Source: Rhizobium sp.
Lineage (GTDB): Bacteria; Pseudomonadota; Alphaproteobacteria; Rhizobiales; Rhizobiaceae
Assembly (NCBI GenBank): GCA_027533385.1
Contig: JAPZUE010000055.1
Coordinates: forward strand, 1-64,000
Direction: 5' to 3'
Length of the DNA stretch: 64,000 nt
The position numbers and the translations under genes are program-made. How positions within the stretch are numbered: the first letter of the stretch is position 1; the number at the start of each line of letters is the position of its first letter. This document shows positions 8,509 through 16,833 of this stretch, piece by piece. The notes beneath the pieces are model-generated. The model was not told where the DNA came from, searched no databases, and saw only the letters and a list, made by a program, of their open reading frames with translations.

Positions 8509-9000
8509 ATGCAAAATCTCTACAAGGGCTTCCTGAAGGTAGAAGCAATCCTCGCCGGCATTTTTCTGCTCATCATGGTGGCAATGATCTTCACCGGTGG
8601 GGTGGCACGCCTGTATCGCATGCCACTCAACTGGACGATGGACATTGCCACCTGCGCCTTTGCCTGGGGCGCCTTCCTTTGCGCTGACATCGCATGGCGC
8701 AAGGACCTCTTCATGTCGATCGACGTGCTGATTACCCGGTTCTCGCAGTCCAGCCAGCGACTGATGATGATGATAAACTATCTGCTGATCGCGGCCTTCC
8801 TCGTCTATCTCATCTATTCGGGCTTCCAACTGACCTGGACAAGCAGGGCTCGCACCTTCCAGGGCATACCTGGCGTTAGCTACAGCTGGATCACGGCCAG
8901 CCTGCCGGTGGGAGCGACCCTGATGCTCATCACCACGATCATCAAAATGCGACGCGCTCTCGCACGCAACGTACTCGAAGCCAAGGTGGTCACGCCATGA
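8509..9000 (+). CDS. TRAP transporter small permease, DctQ family
   Basis: 163 residues with four predicted membrane helices (about 15-35, 45-70, 85-105, 125-145), the layout of DctQ subunits. The conserved WTMDIATCAFAWGAFLCADIAWR segment marks the family. DctQ pairs with the large DctM permease in the inner membrane. The stop overlaps the dctM start by 4 bases (ATGA). Confidence 0.85.
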   Translation: MQNLYKGFLKVEAILAGIFLLIMVAMIFTGGVARLYRMPLNWTMDIATCAFAWGAFLCADIAWRKDLFMSIDVLITRFSQSSQRLMMMINYLLIAAFLVYLIYSGFQLTWTSRARTFQGIPGVSYSWITASLPVGATLMLITTIIKMRRALARNVLEAKVVTP

Positions 9001-10277
9001 TCCTCGTCGCGATAGCTTTTCTTGTCCTGTTGGCGATGGGCATGCCCGTGGCCTTTGCCATCGGAATTTCGGGCGCGATCTTTTTCATGCAGCACCCCGA
9101 ACTGCCCTTCACCATTCCGGTGCAGGTGACAGTCAGCCAGACGCAGAACTTCGCACTGCTGGCCGTACCGCTCTTCATTCTCGCCGGCAATTTCATGAAC
9201 CGCTCGGGTATCACCGAACAGCTCCTGAATCTGGCGCTGGTGATGACCGGCCGCCTCAAGGGTGGCCTGGCGCAGGTTACGATCGCACTATCGGCCCTGA
9301 TGGGCGGCGTTTCAGGCTCGGCGATCGCCGACGCCGCCATGCAATCGCGCATGCTGGGCGAACCGATGATCAAGCGCGGCTTTTCGCCAGGCTTCACCGC
9401 CGGTATCATTTCCTTCAGTGCGATCCTGACCCCGATCATCCCGCCTGGCATCGGCATGATCCTTTACGGCTCGATCGGGCAGGTCTCGATCGGACGCCTC
9501 TTCGCGGCCAGCATCGTTCCGGCGCTGATGTTGTGGGTGGCGCTGGCTGTGGCCGTATGGATCACCGCCAATGCCCGCAACTACAAGCCGGAGCGTCAAA
9601 GCCGGATCACGCTGAAAGAACTGGGCACTGCGCTGCGCGGCGGCATCTGGGCGCTGCTCTTCCCGGTCATCCTGCTGTTTGGGTTGCGCGCAGGCATCTT
9701 CACCCCGTCCGAAATCGGGGCCTTCGCCGTGCTTTACGCCATTTTTGTCGGCGTCATCATCTACCGCCAGCTCAAGGCCAAAGGCTTTGCCGAAGCCATG
9801 GAAGGCAGCCTTGGCGATGTTGGCTCGGTGATGTTCCTGATCGCACTGTCAGCGATCTTTTCCTATGGCATCATTGTTGAGCGCGTCCCCGACGCGATCG
9901 CCGGCGCAATCCTGGGTCTCACGGACAATCTTTCGCTGATCATGGTGCTAATCGCCTTGGCAGTGCTGATCGCAGGGCTCGTCATCGACGCCACCGTGCT
10001 GATCATCATGCTCACCCCCATCGTTCTGCCGCTGATCCGCAGTCTAGACGGAGATCCGGTCCATTTCGGAATTGTCTTCATCGTCGCCGCCACCATTGGC
10101 AATTTCACCCCGCCGGTCGGCGCCGCGATGTATGCGGCCTGCTCAATCCTGAAAGTGAGCATCAGCGACTATACCCGCGAGTCGATCCCTTTCATGATCG
10201 CGGTCAGTTTGGTGGCAATTCTCTTGGTCTTCGTCCCGGCCGCAGTATTGTGGCTGCCCAACCTGATGTTCGGTTGA
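8997..10277 (+). CDS. TRAP transporter large permease, DctM family
   Basis: 426 residues, about 12 membrane segments. Family motifs include GMPVAFAIG near the N-terminus, AVPLFILAGNFMNRSG, the conserved GGVSGSAIADAA loop (about 101-112) and PPVGAAMYAAC near the C-terminus. It carries the sodium-coupled transport path for the ligand delivered by the DctP protein. It is the last gene of the operon and ends 144 bp before the right direct repeat. Confidence 0.9.
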   Translation: MILVAIAFLVLLAMGMPVAFAIGISGAIFFMQHPELPFTIPVQVTVSQTQNFALLAVPLFILAGNFMNRSGITEQLLNLALVMTGRLKGGLAQVTIALSALMGGVSGSAIADAAMQSRMLGEPMIKRGFSPGFTAGIISFSAILTPIIPPGIGMILYGSIGQVSIGRLFAASIVPALMLWVALAVAVWITANARNYKPERQSRITLKELGTALRGGIWALLFPVILLFGLRAGIFTPSEIGAFAVLYAIFVGVIIYRQLKAKGFAEAMEGSLGDVGSVMFLIALSAIFSYGIIVERVPDAIAGAILGLTDNLSLIMVLIALAVLIAGLVIDATVLIIMLTPIVLPLIRSLDGDPVHFGIVFIVAATIGNFTPPVGAAMYAACSILKVSISDYTRESIPFMIAVSLVAILLVFVPAAVLWLPNLMFG

Positions 10278-10421
10278 TAATCGGATGCCTCGCATGCAAC
10301 TGCGGAAGCGGATGACAACCGTGTCCATATTGTCTTGGGCGGCGGCTCTGTTGAGCCATTGATTGATGAAACGGTGTTGTTGCCGCAGACGGGGTTAGAC
10401 GGCTGATCGTGCTCGAATTCG

Positions 10422-10441
10422 GCAGGCCCTCCGGGCCCACC
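10422..10441. repeat. Right copy of the direct repeat flanking the catabolic cassette
   Basis: Identical over 20 bp to 3531-3550 and in the same orientation, with ATTC conserved just upstream in both copies. It lies between the end of dctM and the end of the opposing small gene. Compare the left copy. Confidence 0.7.
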
Positions 10442-10471
10442 GCTCCGATTTCCGATAGCGGAAACCACCCA

Positions 10472-10843
10472 TCAGGCGGCCACAGTCTCCTGCACATCAT
10501 CAAGCAGGAAATGCACCACCACATAGCGCGTGGAATAGCTGCGGCCGCTGTCGGCCACACTTTCCTCCGTGCCGCCATCGGCGGGATGCCACTGGCTGTA
10601 ATGGGGGTTGTTGACGATCAGCGTGATCGCCTTGCCGGCGAGGCGGCCCTGTAGACGGTACCGGGCCTCGGCGAGCGGCCAGATGCGCTCGAAATCGGCC
10701 TGCGACAGGCGCAGCTTGAGAGCCTTGCGATGGATCGCCTCACTGTGCGAACCGTCGTCGCGCATGCGCGCAGCACTGTTAAGCGTAACCTCTTCGGCGC
10801 CATCGAGAAGATTGCTGAATTCCTCCGGCCACATGCGTCTCAT
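10472..10843 (-). CDS. Conserved hypothetical protein
   Basis: 123 residues, soluble, no signal peptide or membrane helix, mixed charge. I do not recognise a domain. A strong GGGGAGGAG ribosome site lies 6-7 bases before the ATG and codon use matches neighbours, so it is probably a real gene. It is followed, in the direction of the chromosome, by three other small genes on the same strand, but gaps of 100 bp or more suggest separate transcription. Confidence 0.6.
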   Translation of the reverse strand: MRRMWPEEFSNLLDGAEEVTLNSAARMRDDGSHSEAIHRKALKLRLSQADFERIWPLAEARYRLQGRLAGKAITLIVNNPHYSQWHPADGGTEESVADSGRSYSTRYVVVHFLLDDVQETVAA

Positions 10844-10956
10844 CGAATTGCTCCTCCCCGAGCGATTTCATGGTGACGTTGGGGAGTGTAACGCGTCTGA
10901 CGCCGGATACAACGCCAGATCGGAGCGCTGACGGAAGACGGAAGACGTCCGGCTGC

Positions 10957-11277
10957 TTATTCGGTGCAGCCGGTGTCTTTCAGGGCCTGGGCATGAAAAC
11001 GGCGGAGCGCCGCTTCGATATCGGCCTTGCTGAACTTGTGGCCGGCCGTTGCCAGATCGCGAGACAGGCGCGCAATCACGTCGCCGTCGCCGGCGACCAC
11101 GTGATCGACGGCATGCAGATCACGGGCATAACGGCCGAGATCATCGCCGGCAAAGCCGATCAGCGAACCGGCCCAGTAGCCGGCGAGAAGGTTGCGGCGT
11201 GCACGAATGCTGCCAAGGCCATCCTCTTCATGCGGATGCGCGGCAGAATTGGCTGTCTTTACAACGGTCAGGGGCAT
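10957..11277 (-). CDS. DUF1476 protein, ATPase-inhibitor zeta-subunit-like
   Basis: 106 residues. The block RARRNLLAGYWAG followed by YARDLHAVD, then RDLATAGHKFSKADIEAALRR, matches the DUF1476 family, whose Paracoccus member is the zeta inhibitor of F1-ATPase. The N-terminus differs from canonical zeta subunits, so this may be a divergent paralogue. I chose the ATG at 11277 because GAGGAGG precedes it at good spacing. The start lies 28 bp into the non-coding side of the upstream gene's stop, so the two genes are probably one operon. Confidence 0.65.
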   Translation of the reverse strand: MPLTVVKTANSAAHPHEEDGLGSIRARRNLLAGYWAGSLIGFAGDDLGRYARDLHAVDHVVAGDGDVIARLSRDLATAGHKFSKADIEAALRRFHAQALKDTGCTE

Positions 11278-11304
11278 GGGTCGGTTTTCCTCCTCGATCA
11301 TCAA

Positions 11305-11607
11305 TCAGGCTTCCGCTTCCGCAGACGTGAGATAGCTCGCAATCGGCGCACAGGCGGGATTGTTGGCATCGAGTAGCTCGGCCGGGCTCGTCAGGCCGGT
11401 GACGACATAAACTGCCGTGGTCCCAGCCCACCAGAGATCGCCGGCCGCACGCTCGATCAGCGCAGGTCCCGTGGTACGCAGGCAGTCACCCGCTTGCGAG
11501 ACGACCTGAACGGGCGCCTGCATCTCCTCCAGTCGCTGCCGGATATCGGCTTCGATCGGGTCGACGACGAAGGCAGCAAACAGGGATGCGATCCATTCAC
11601 CGATCAT
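11305..11607 (-). CDS. Small conserved hypothetical protein upstream of the DUF1476 gene
   Basis: 100 residues beginning with a moderately hydrophobic segment (MIGEWIASLFAAFVVDP) but without a typical cleavage site. The rest is soluble with three cysteines. I do not recognise it. GATCC-GGAGGTGATCC-type sequence just upstream contains a good ribosome site (AGGAGGTGATC), an unusually strong match to the anti-Shine-Dalgarno. It is immediately followed by the DUF1476 gene. Confidence 0.6.
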   Translation of the reverse strand: MIGEWIASLFAAFVVDPIEADIRQRLEEMQAPVQVVSQAGDCLRTTGPALIERAAGDLWWAGTTAVYVVTGLTSPAELLDANNPACAPIASYLTSAEAEA

Positions 11608-12015
11608 CGGATCACCTCCTGCCGCGCGGCAGAGGATACGACGTTATGCGGAAGATGGACACGGGGCTTGGGCGTGCCGGGCACGCAGGCCTGAGCTTCA
11701 TGGGCCGGAAACCGGCCGGGGGAAATCAGAATGGAATGGTGGCGTCTCATGGACTAGTCCTTGGACCGGCAACGGTGTCGAAACGGTCCGACATCGCAAG
11801 AGTGCCGAGGGCTCTTGCCAGAGGGGCCCGGACCAGCGGGTTGATCGGCATATGGGAAGCGATTCGGGCGTCTTCAAGGCATCGATAAACAACGATAGGA
11901 AAAAGACGGGCCATGCAGCCGGGGTCTTATCTGGCCCCGTGTTGCATGGCCCGGGCTGCGGGCGATCAAGGCTCAGGCATTGGCGCAAAAGCCGGTCGAC
12001 TTCGCGGCCATTCCG
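11608..12015. other. Non-coding stretch with a large hairpin
   Basis: Short open frames on either strand give no recognisable product. The region contains the promoter side of the small gene at 11305-11607 and, nearer 12016, the large two-stage hairpin listed as a terminator. I see nothing else. Confidence 0.5.
11908..11952 (-). terminator. Two-stage intrinsic terminator of the secreted-protein gene
   Basis: GGGCCATGCA at 11908-11917 pairs perfectly with 11943-11952. Inside it CGGGG (11920-11924) pairs with CCCCG (11935-11939). Read on the minus strand the hairpin is followed by GTCTTTTTCC, a T-tract, so it terminates transcription from the gene at 12016-12384. The 10-bp outer stem with an independent inner stem is larger than an ordinary terminator. 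Confidence 0.65.
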
Positions 12016-12384
12016 TCAGTAACGGATGATCGGGCAACCGCGGACATTGGCGAAGACCATCCGGTCACGGTCGCCGTGACGAACGCCAGCGACGACCACG
12101 CGGCGCGGAGTCACGTCTGCGACGAAGGCCCGGCGCAGGCCATTCCAGCGAGCCTTTTCCACGGCGTGATGCGGGCGGCACTCACCGCGATGCGGGCGAT
12201 CCCAGCCGGGACGGTCCCAGTCCGGCCGATGCCCGGGGCGATCCCAGCCCGGACCGCCATGTCGCGGGCCCTCGATATAGACGCCCCAGCCGAAGCCGTC
12301 AGCCGAAGCCGTACCAGCGAGGCCAGTCGTCGCCATGACCGAAACCAGGGCTGCAAGACCGATTTTACGAAGCATGTCGATCAT
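12016..12384 (-). CDS. Secreted protein with Trp-Asp-Arg-Pro repeats
   Basis: 122 residues with a signal peptide (about 1-29, ending TASA-DG). A low-complexity segment (about 43-70) repeats W/DRPG units (PGWDRPGHRPDWDRPGWDRP), followed by a C-terminal domain with two cysteines (ECRPHHAV and RGCPIIRY) that could form a disulfide in the periplasm. Proteins of this build are common but uncharacterised in rhizobia. It probably lies in the periplasm or at the surface. No enzymatic motif. Confidence 0.7.
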   Translation of the reverse strand: MIDMLRKIGLAALVSVMATTGLAGTASADGFGWGVYIEGPRHGGPGWDRPGHRPDWDRPGWDRPHRGECRPHHAVEKARWNGLRRAFVADVTPRRVVVAGVRHGDRDRMVFANVRGCPIIRY

Positions 12385-12526
12385 TTTCTCTCTCCTTCAG
12401 AGGGCGCCTATGCCAGCGCCTTGCTTCCATCCCGCCGTTGCGAGCGATTGAGGAGAGAGTAGATGTGGCCGGCTGAATGCAGCCCGAATCTGCCATTCAG
12501 ACAATGTTCACCTTGGTGACGGGCGC

Positions 12527-12943
12527 TCAGACATACAGAACCACCTCCCGGCGATGTGGGCTGTCGCGGTGTTCGAAGAGGTAGATGCCCTGCCAGGTGC
12601 CGAGCAGCAGTCGGCGCTCGGAAAAGGGGATCGACAGCGAGACCGGCAGGAGCGCGGCCTTGATATGGGCCGGCATGTCGTCGGGACCTTCGTCGCGATG
12701 GGTGATCCACTGCATCGCCGGATCCGTGGTCGGTGGCACCAGCCGGCGAAAGAAGGCCTTGAGATCCGTCTGAACGGAGGGATCGGCATTCTCCTGGATC
12801 AGCAGGGAACAGGAGGTGTGGCGCACGAAGACCGTCATGACGCCATCCTCCAACCCGCAGTCGCGCAGGAACTTGCCTGCCGCCTCGGTGAACTCGTAGA
12901 GCCCCTGCCCACGGGTGGAGATCGCCAGTCGCAGCATCGCCAT
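12527..12943 (-). CDS. YjbQ/UPF0047 family protein
   Basis: 138 residues, the normal size for the family. The signature segments are FVRHTSCSLLIQENADPSV (about 42-60) and HRDEGPDDMPAHIKA (about 84-98), with conserved His and Glu likely to bind a metal, and a C-terminal GTWQGIYLFEHRD. E. coli YjbQ has weak thiamine-phosphate-synthase activity but the true role is uncertain. I chose the ATG at 12943 because GAAAGG is 8 bases upstream; a GTG 9 bases earlier is the alternative. Confidence 0.85.
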   Translation of the reverse strand: MAMLRLAISTRGQGLYEFTEAAGKFLRDCGLEDGVMTVFVRHTSCSLLIQENADPSVQTDLKAFFRRLVPPTTDPAMQWITHRDEGPDDMPAHIKAALLPVSLSIPFSERRLLLGTWQGIYLFEHRDSPHRREVVLYV

Positions 12944-13046
12944 CAACAACACCTTTCACGCTTCGCCGGGGAGAACCATGCCCGGTATCTAGCCTATCCC
13001 GACAGGCCTCTATAGTCTCCGGCCAACCTAGGGAGGACCACAAGCG

Positions 13047-13508
13047 ATGAGCCTGATCGAAACCATCGAGAGACAGGAAAGCCTGCTCGTTTTCAAGAGC
13101 TTCGATGAACGCGTCGCGCTCGACGTGGGCCAGCGGCTGGTTGATCTGGCACTCTCGCAGAAGGCACCCGTGGTCATTGACATCAGGACCTCCGACCGTA
13201 CGCTCTTTCACGTCGCCCTGCCCGGCGCCTCGCCCGACAACGACCAATGGGCACGCCGCAAGAGCAATGTCACGCTGCGCATGCACAAGGCCTCGCTGAG
13301 GGTCGGAGAACTCAACCGCGCCCGTGGTCGCAGCGTCTCGCCGGAAATCGGTCTCGACCCCCTGGACTATGCCGATCACGGCGGCAGCTTCCCCGTGCGC
13401 GTCGAAGGCACCGGCGTGATCGCCGCGATCACCGTCTCCGGTTTGAAGTCCGAGGAAGACCACGCGATGATCGTGACAGTTCTCGAAGCCTATCTCGGCA
13501 AGCACTGA
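13047..13508 (+). CDS. UPF0303/haem-degrading-domain (HbpS-like) protein
   Basis: 153 residues, matching the UPF0303 group of the haem_degrading (HbpS/GlcG-like) fold: ALDVGQRLVDLAL near the N-terminus, VVIDIRTSDRTLFHVALPG in the middle, and DYADHGGSFPVRVEGTGVIAAITVSGL (split across about 109-135), then a DH pair (EEDHAMIV). Relatives include yeast YBR137W. Function is unestablished; haem or corrinoid binding is known in parts of the superfamily. GGGAGGA lies 9 bases before the ATG. Confidence 0.8.
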   Translation: MSLIETIERQESLLVFKSFDERVALDVGQRLVDLALSQKAPVVIDIRTSDRTLFHVALPGASPDNDQWARRKSNVTLRMHKASLRVGELNRARGRSVSPEIGLDPLDYADHGGSFPVRVEGTGVIAAITVSGLKSEEDHAMIVTVLEAYLGKH

Positions 13509-13520
13509 GACAGACGGCCG

Positions 13521-13901
13521 TCACGGACGGGTTCCGGCATAAAGGCTCAGGCGCGAGAAAAGCGCATCCTCGCGCTCGAACACGATGACTGCAGGCAGTG
13601 CATAAGGCCCCTCATCCGCCGCATTGCCACCATTGGCATCGCGACGGTCCGAACCATTAAGGGTACATTCGACCGCAACACGGAAGCCCGCTCTGTCGCT
13701 CATCACGACATGATCGGACAGAGAGAGGCCGTGCCTCAGCACGTAGGCCGCGAGTGTATCGCGGAACGAGGCATGACCGATCACCCGGATGCCATCCGGC
13801 AGGTCCAGCACGGCCTCGTCCTCGAACATCGGCATCAGCGCGTCGAAGTCGTGACGATTGAACACATCGAGCGCAGCAAGTGTCTGATCTTCCAATGACA
13901 T
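13521..13901 (-). CDS. SnoaL/NTF2-like protein
   Basis: 126 residues with the typical opening of SnoaL-like domains: a helix, then ALDVFNRHDFDALMPMFEDEAVLDLPDG, then IGHASFRDTLAAYV (each segment within about residues 9-55), and a beta-rich C-terminal half. The fold forms a cone-shaped pocket used by many small enzymes or binding proteins, and ligand and activity are unknown. It converges on the UPF0303 gene with a 12-bp gap. Confidence 0.75.
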   Translation of the reverse strand: MSLEDQTLAALDVFNRHDFDALMPMFEDEAVLDLPDGIRVIGHASFRDTLAAYVLRHGLSLSDHVVMSDRAGFRVAVECTLNGSDRRDANGGNAADEGPYALPAVIVFEREDALFSRLSLYAGTRP

Positions 13902-13975
13902 GGATCCTCTCCCTCTCTATCTCCAACATAGGCTCATGATCGCCTGCGACAAGATGCGAGCGGCTGCGGGCAGGC

Positions 13976-14878
13976 TCATGCGAGGGGGCGAAGCGCGCCG
14001 CGCGTGGCCTTGACGACGGCATCCGTCAACGGCCTCAAGGCACCCGCCACCGAGCGGCTGACATGCCAGTAGAGCGGCACATCAAGCGGTTTTCCCGCAA
14101 CCAGTTCCTGCAACCGTCCATCGGCCAGCGCGGCAGCCGCGAGGTTTTCCGGGTTCATGCCCCAGCCGATGCCGGCAATTGCCGCATCGACAAAGGCATG
14201 GCTGGAGGGCAGCCAGTGGGATGGACCGGTCGTGGGAACACCGAGCGTCTGCTCGGCCCAGCGCGTCTGCAGCCGATCCTTGGCATTGAAGGTGATGACC
14301 GGTGCCTGCGCCAGGCGCGCGGCAGTCACCGGCTCGTCGCCGAACCAGCGCAGGATGAACGCAGGGCTCGCGGTTGCCAGATAGCGGAGCGCACCGAGCG
14401 GACGGCAGTCACAGCCCTGGACCGGTTTGGCCGACCCGCTGATGGCCGCCCGGACCTCGCCGCGCTTCAGCCAGTCCGCACTATGATCCTGATCGTCGAT
14501 GACGAGGTCGAACAACACGCCGCCGACCTCGGCCATGGCCGGCAAGAACCACGTCGCCAGACTGTCGGCATTGACGGCAATCCTGAGGCTCGGCCAGCCG
14601 CCGATTTCCTCGGCACCCGCTGATGTCAACCCGAGATCCCGCCGCACGCCCTGCTCCAGCAGGCGTACCTCCTCCGCATGGCGGAAAAGCCGCTCGCCCG
14701 CCTCGGTGGCCCGGCACGGCTGCGACCGGACGACAAGCGATGTGCCGACCTGCTCCTCGAGCTGCCGGACCCGCTGGGAAATCGCCGACTGTGTGACATG
14801 CAGGAGTTGCGCAGCCCGATCAAAGCTGCCGGTTCTGAGAACAGCCGAAAGGGCGGCAAGCTGGGCGGGATCAAACAT
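13976..14878 (-). CDS. LysR-family regulator, ArgP/LysG type
   Basis: About 300 residues: an N-terminal wHTH (about 2-60; SFDRAAQLLHVTQSAISQRV) and a periplasmic-binding-like effector domain. It is divergent from a LysE-family exporter gene 87 bp away, the classical lysG-lysE / argP-argO layout in which the regulator activates export when lysine or arginine is high. The ATG at 14884 is an alternative start, two codons longer. The regulated site must lie in 14885-14965. Confidence 0.85.
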   Translation of the reverse strand: MFDPAQLAALSAVLRTGSFDRAAQLLHVTQSAISQRVRQLEEQVGTSLVVRSQPCRATEAGERLFRHAEEVRLLEQGVRRDLGLTSAGAEEIGGWPSLRIAVNADSLATWFLPAMAEVGGVLFDLVIDDQDHSADWLKRGEVRAAISGSAKPVQGCDCRPLGALRYLATASPAFILRWFGDEPVTAARLAQAPVITFNAKDRLQTRWAEQTLGVPTTGPSHWLPSSHAFVDAAIAGIGWGMNPENLAAAALADGRLQELVAGKPLDVPLYWHVSRSVAGALRPLTDAVVKATRGALRPLA

Positions 14879-14965
14879 TAACATCTCTTATCTGAGATCA
14901 GATTTATCAACTTTCCTAATCCGCGTTCTCGATTTAGTCAAAGCGGTATTCATCTGGAGCGCCAC

Positions 14966-15565
14966 ATGTACACCGCCGCCACCGCTGGATTTCTTCTCGG
15001 ACTGAGCCTGATCGTCGCCATCGGCGCGCAAAACGCCTTCATCCTGCGCCAGGGCCTCAGGCGGGAGCATGTTCTGCCGCTGGTGCTGACCTGTGCCATC
15101 TCCGATGCGATCCTGATTGCGCTGGGGGTCGCCGGCTTTGCCACTATCCTCTCACGTCTGGACTGGCTTGAACCGGTCATGCGTTACGGGGGTGCCGCCT
15201 TTTTGCTCGCCTATGCAAGTCGCAGCCTCCATTCTGCCTGGACCGGCGGCAACAGCCTCAGGGCAGACGGTGCGGATGCCACGAGCCTGCGGGTCGCCTT
15301 CATGACATGTCTCGCCTTCACCTGGCTCAACCCGCATGTCTATCTTGATACCGTCGTGCTGCTGGGATCCATCTCGACCCGCTATGCCGGTCACGAGACC
15401 GCCTTTGCACTGGGCGCCATGACCGCATCCTTCTGTTTCTTCTTCACCCTCGGCTACGGCGCCCGCCTCCTGGCGCCGCTGTTTGCCAGACCGGTCGCCT
15501 GGCGCGTGCTCGATGCCGTGATCGCCGTGGTAATGGCCGCGATCGCCATCAAGCTGCTGGTCTGA
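14966..15565 (+). CDS. LysE/ArgO-family basic amino-acid exporter
   Basis: 199 residues, about six membrane helices. The hallmark IVAIGAQNAFILRQG lies at about 15-29 and FTWLNPHVYLDTVVLLG at about 111-127; the first corresponds to the conserved LysE motif around a membrane Asn and the second to the conserved NP pair. It exports lysine and/or arginine through the inner membrane and is probably activated by the adjacent divergent LysR regulator. Confidence 0.88.
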   Translation: MYTAATAGFLLGLSLIVAIGAQNAFILRQGLRREHVLPLVLTCAISDAILIALGVAGFATILSRLDWLEPVMRYGGAAFLLAYASRSLHSAWTGGNSLRADGADATSLRVAFMTCLAFTWLNPHVYLDTVVLLGSISTRYAGHETAFALGAMTASFCFFFTLGYGARLLAPLFARPVAWRVLDAVIAVVMAAIAIKLLV

Positions 15566-15693
15566 TGCCAGTCTCGTCCCTTGGGTCGAACGCGGCCACG
15601 CTCTGTTCAAAGGCCCATAAGATGAGGAGAAAAGCATATTCCTGACCCATCGCGATCAGATTATTGCGCAAGCCTCACCGCACCACCTAAACT

Positions 15694-15738
15694 GTCACCC
15701 GGAGGTTTCCCGCTGTTGGCCTGATACCTCCGGGTGAC
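15694..15738. repeat. Perfect 13-bp inverted repeat with 19-bp spacer
   Basis: GTCACCCGGAGGT at 15694-15706 is exactly complementary to 15726-15738. It lies between the convergent lysE-like and DUF930 genes, a natural place for a bidirectional terminator, but neither side has a T-tract. It may act as a Rho-associated or mRNA-stabilising hairpin, or as a protein or recombination site. Confidence 0.5.
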
Positions 15739-15807
15739 CTCACCGAAATCGGCGCCCGGGTCTTCATGGCCTTGATCCGAAACTCCCTGGGATGAGCGAG
15801 GCAGCGG

Positions 15808-16833
15808 TCAGCTGTCCGGAAAGCCCCGTTCGGCCCATTCGGACTTGGGAACCGCCTTGCCGATCGAAAGCGAGAAGGAGACGACCTCGGTCGCATCGTC
15901 ATCGACCTCGCAGCGGACGGCAATATTGATCCAGGCGCCGTTGATATCGCGGAAGGCCGCAAGCGGCACGTCAACGACATTCCCCTCCCTGAGCCGCAGT
16001 ATAGGCAGCAGATAGGGCACATAGGCGGGTGTCCCGTTGCGCAGCTGCTGGCTGAGTTCGGTTCCGCACAGCTGGTCACCGCGTTCCTGGCGTGTCAGAC
16101 CGGCCATGGCGGTCATGGCCGCCTGATCGCCCGATATCGCCGAGGAGAAGAGCTCCGTCACCTCGCGCGGTTCAAGCCGCGCTTCGGCAATCGCGGTCAC
16201 AACTGCCGGATCTGCGGGCGCATCCTCGGCAGCGGCGTCCGCCTCGGCTTCACCCTCCCCCGCCTGGGTTTCTTCGGCGGCCTCCGGCAAAGCCCCCTCG
16301 ATAGGCGGCGCTTCCGGCAGACTGATCTCCGGCTGGGCGAGCGTCGGCGCGGCCTCGGCCACCTGTGCTGCCTCTTCGGCGGGGCGCGCATTGTCTTCGG
16401 CATTGCGCTCGGCCTCGGTTCCGCGCGCGATCTCCGGTCCGCTGTCCCGCTCACCAAAGCGCACAACGGGCCGCAGCACGGGGATCGGTGCCGACGCGGC
16501 ATCCGGCAGCTCAGGCTCAGGCTCGGTCACCTCTTCCGCAGGCACTTGCGCCTCTGGCTCCGGGACCGGCGGCGGTTCGACCGGCTCTTCCGGCGTCGGC
16601 GGCTGTTCGGCCTCAGCCGGCGGCTCCGTCGGTTCGGGTTGCGGTTCAGGCTCAGGTTCGGGTACCGGCGGCGGAGCAACCAGCGTCACCTCGACGGCCT
16701 GATCCTCTGGCGAGAGCTCATGAGGGCTATCGAAGCTCAACAGGAAGACGGCCACTGCAAGCGCATGCAGCAACAGCGAGAGGGCGAGCCCTCCACCCAA
16801 GCGCCGCCAGCCTGTCTTCCTCGTATCCGTCAT
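15808..16833 (-). CDS. DUF930 protein with TonB-like N-terminal half
   Basis: About 341 residues. A short cytoplasmic N-terminus is followed by one membrane helix (LALSLLLHALAVAVFLLSF) and a long Pro/Glu-rich stretch (about 40-110) like the periplasm-spanning region of TonB. A Glu/Ala-rich linker leads to a C-terminal globular domain (about 225-341; GLTRQERGDQLCGTEL ... GKAVPKSEWAERGF) recognisable as DUF930, a rhizobial family of unknown role. Two cysteines in the domain could form a disulfide. The start is unclear: candidates at 16845 and a GTG at 16911 also exist and none has a good ribosome site. Confidence 0.75.
   Translation of the reverse strand: MTDTRKTGWRRLGGGLALSLLLHALAVAVFLLSFDSPHELSPEDQAVEVTLVAPPPVPEPEPEPQPEPTEPPAEAEQPPTPEEPVEPPPVPEPEAQVPAEEVTEPEPELPDAASAPIPVLRPVVRFGERDSGPEIARGTEAERNAEDNARPAEEAAQVAEAAPTLAQPEISLPEAPPIEGALPEAAEETQAGEGEAEADAAAEDAPADPAVVTAIAEARLEPREVTELFSSAISGDQAAMTAMAGLTRQERGDQLCGTELSQQLRNGTPAYVPYLLPILRLREGNVVDVPLAAFRDINGAWINIAVRCEVDDDATEVVSFSLSIGKAVPKSEWAERGFPDS

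Noticed and set aside
11698..11988. 96-codon minus-strand open frame
   Set aside because: It runs through the large terminator hairpin, has no ribosome site and no recognisable product.
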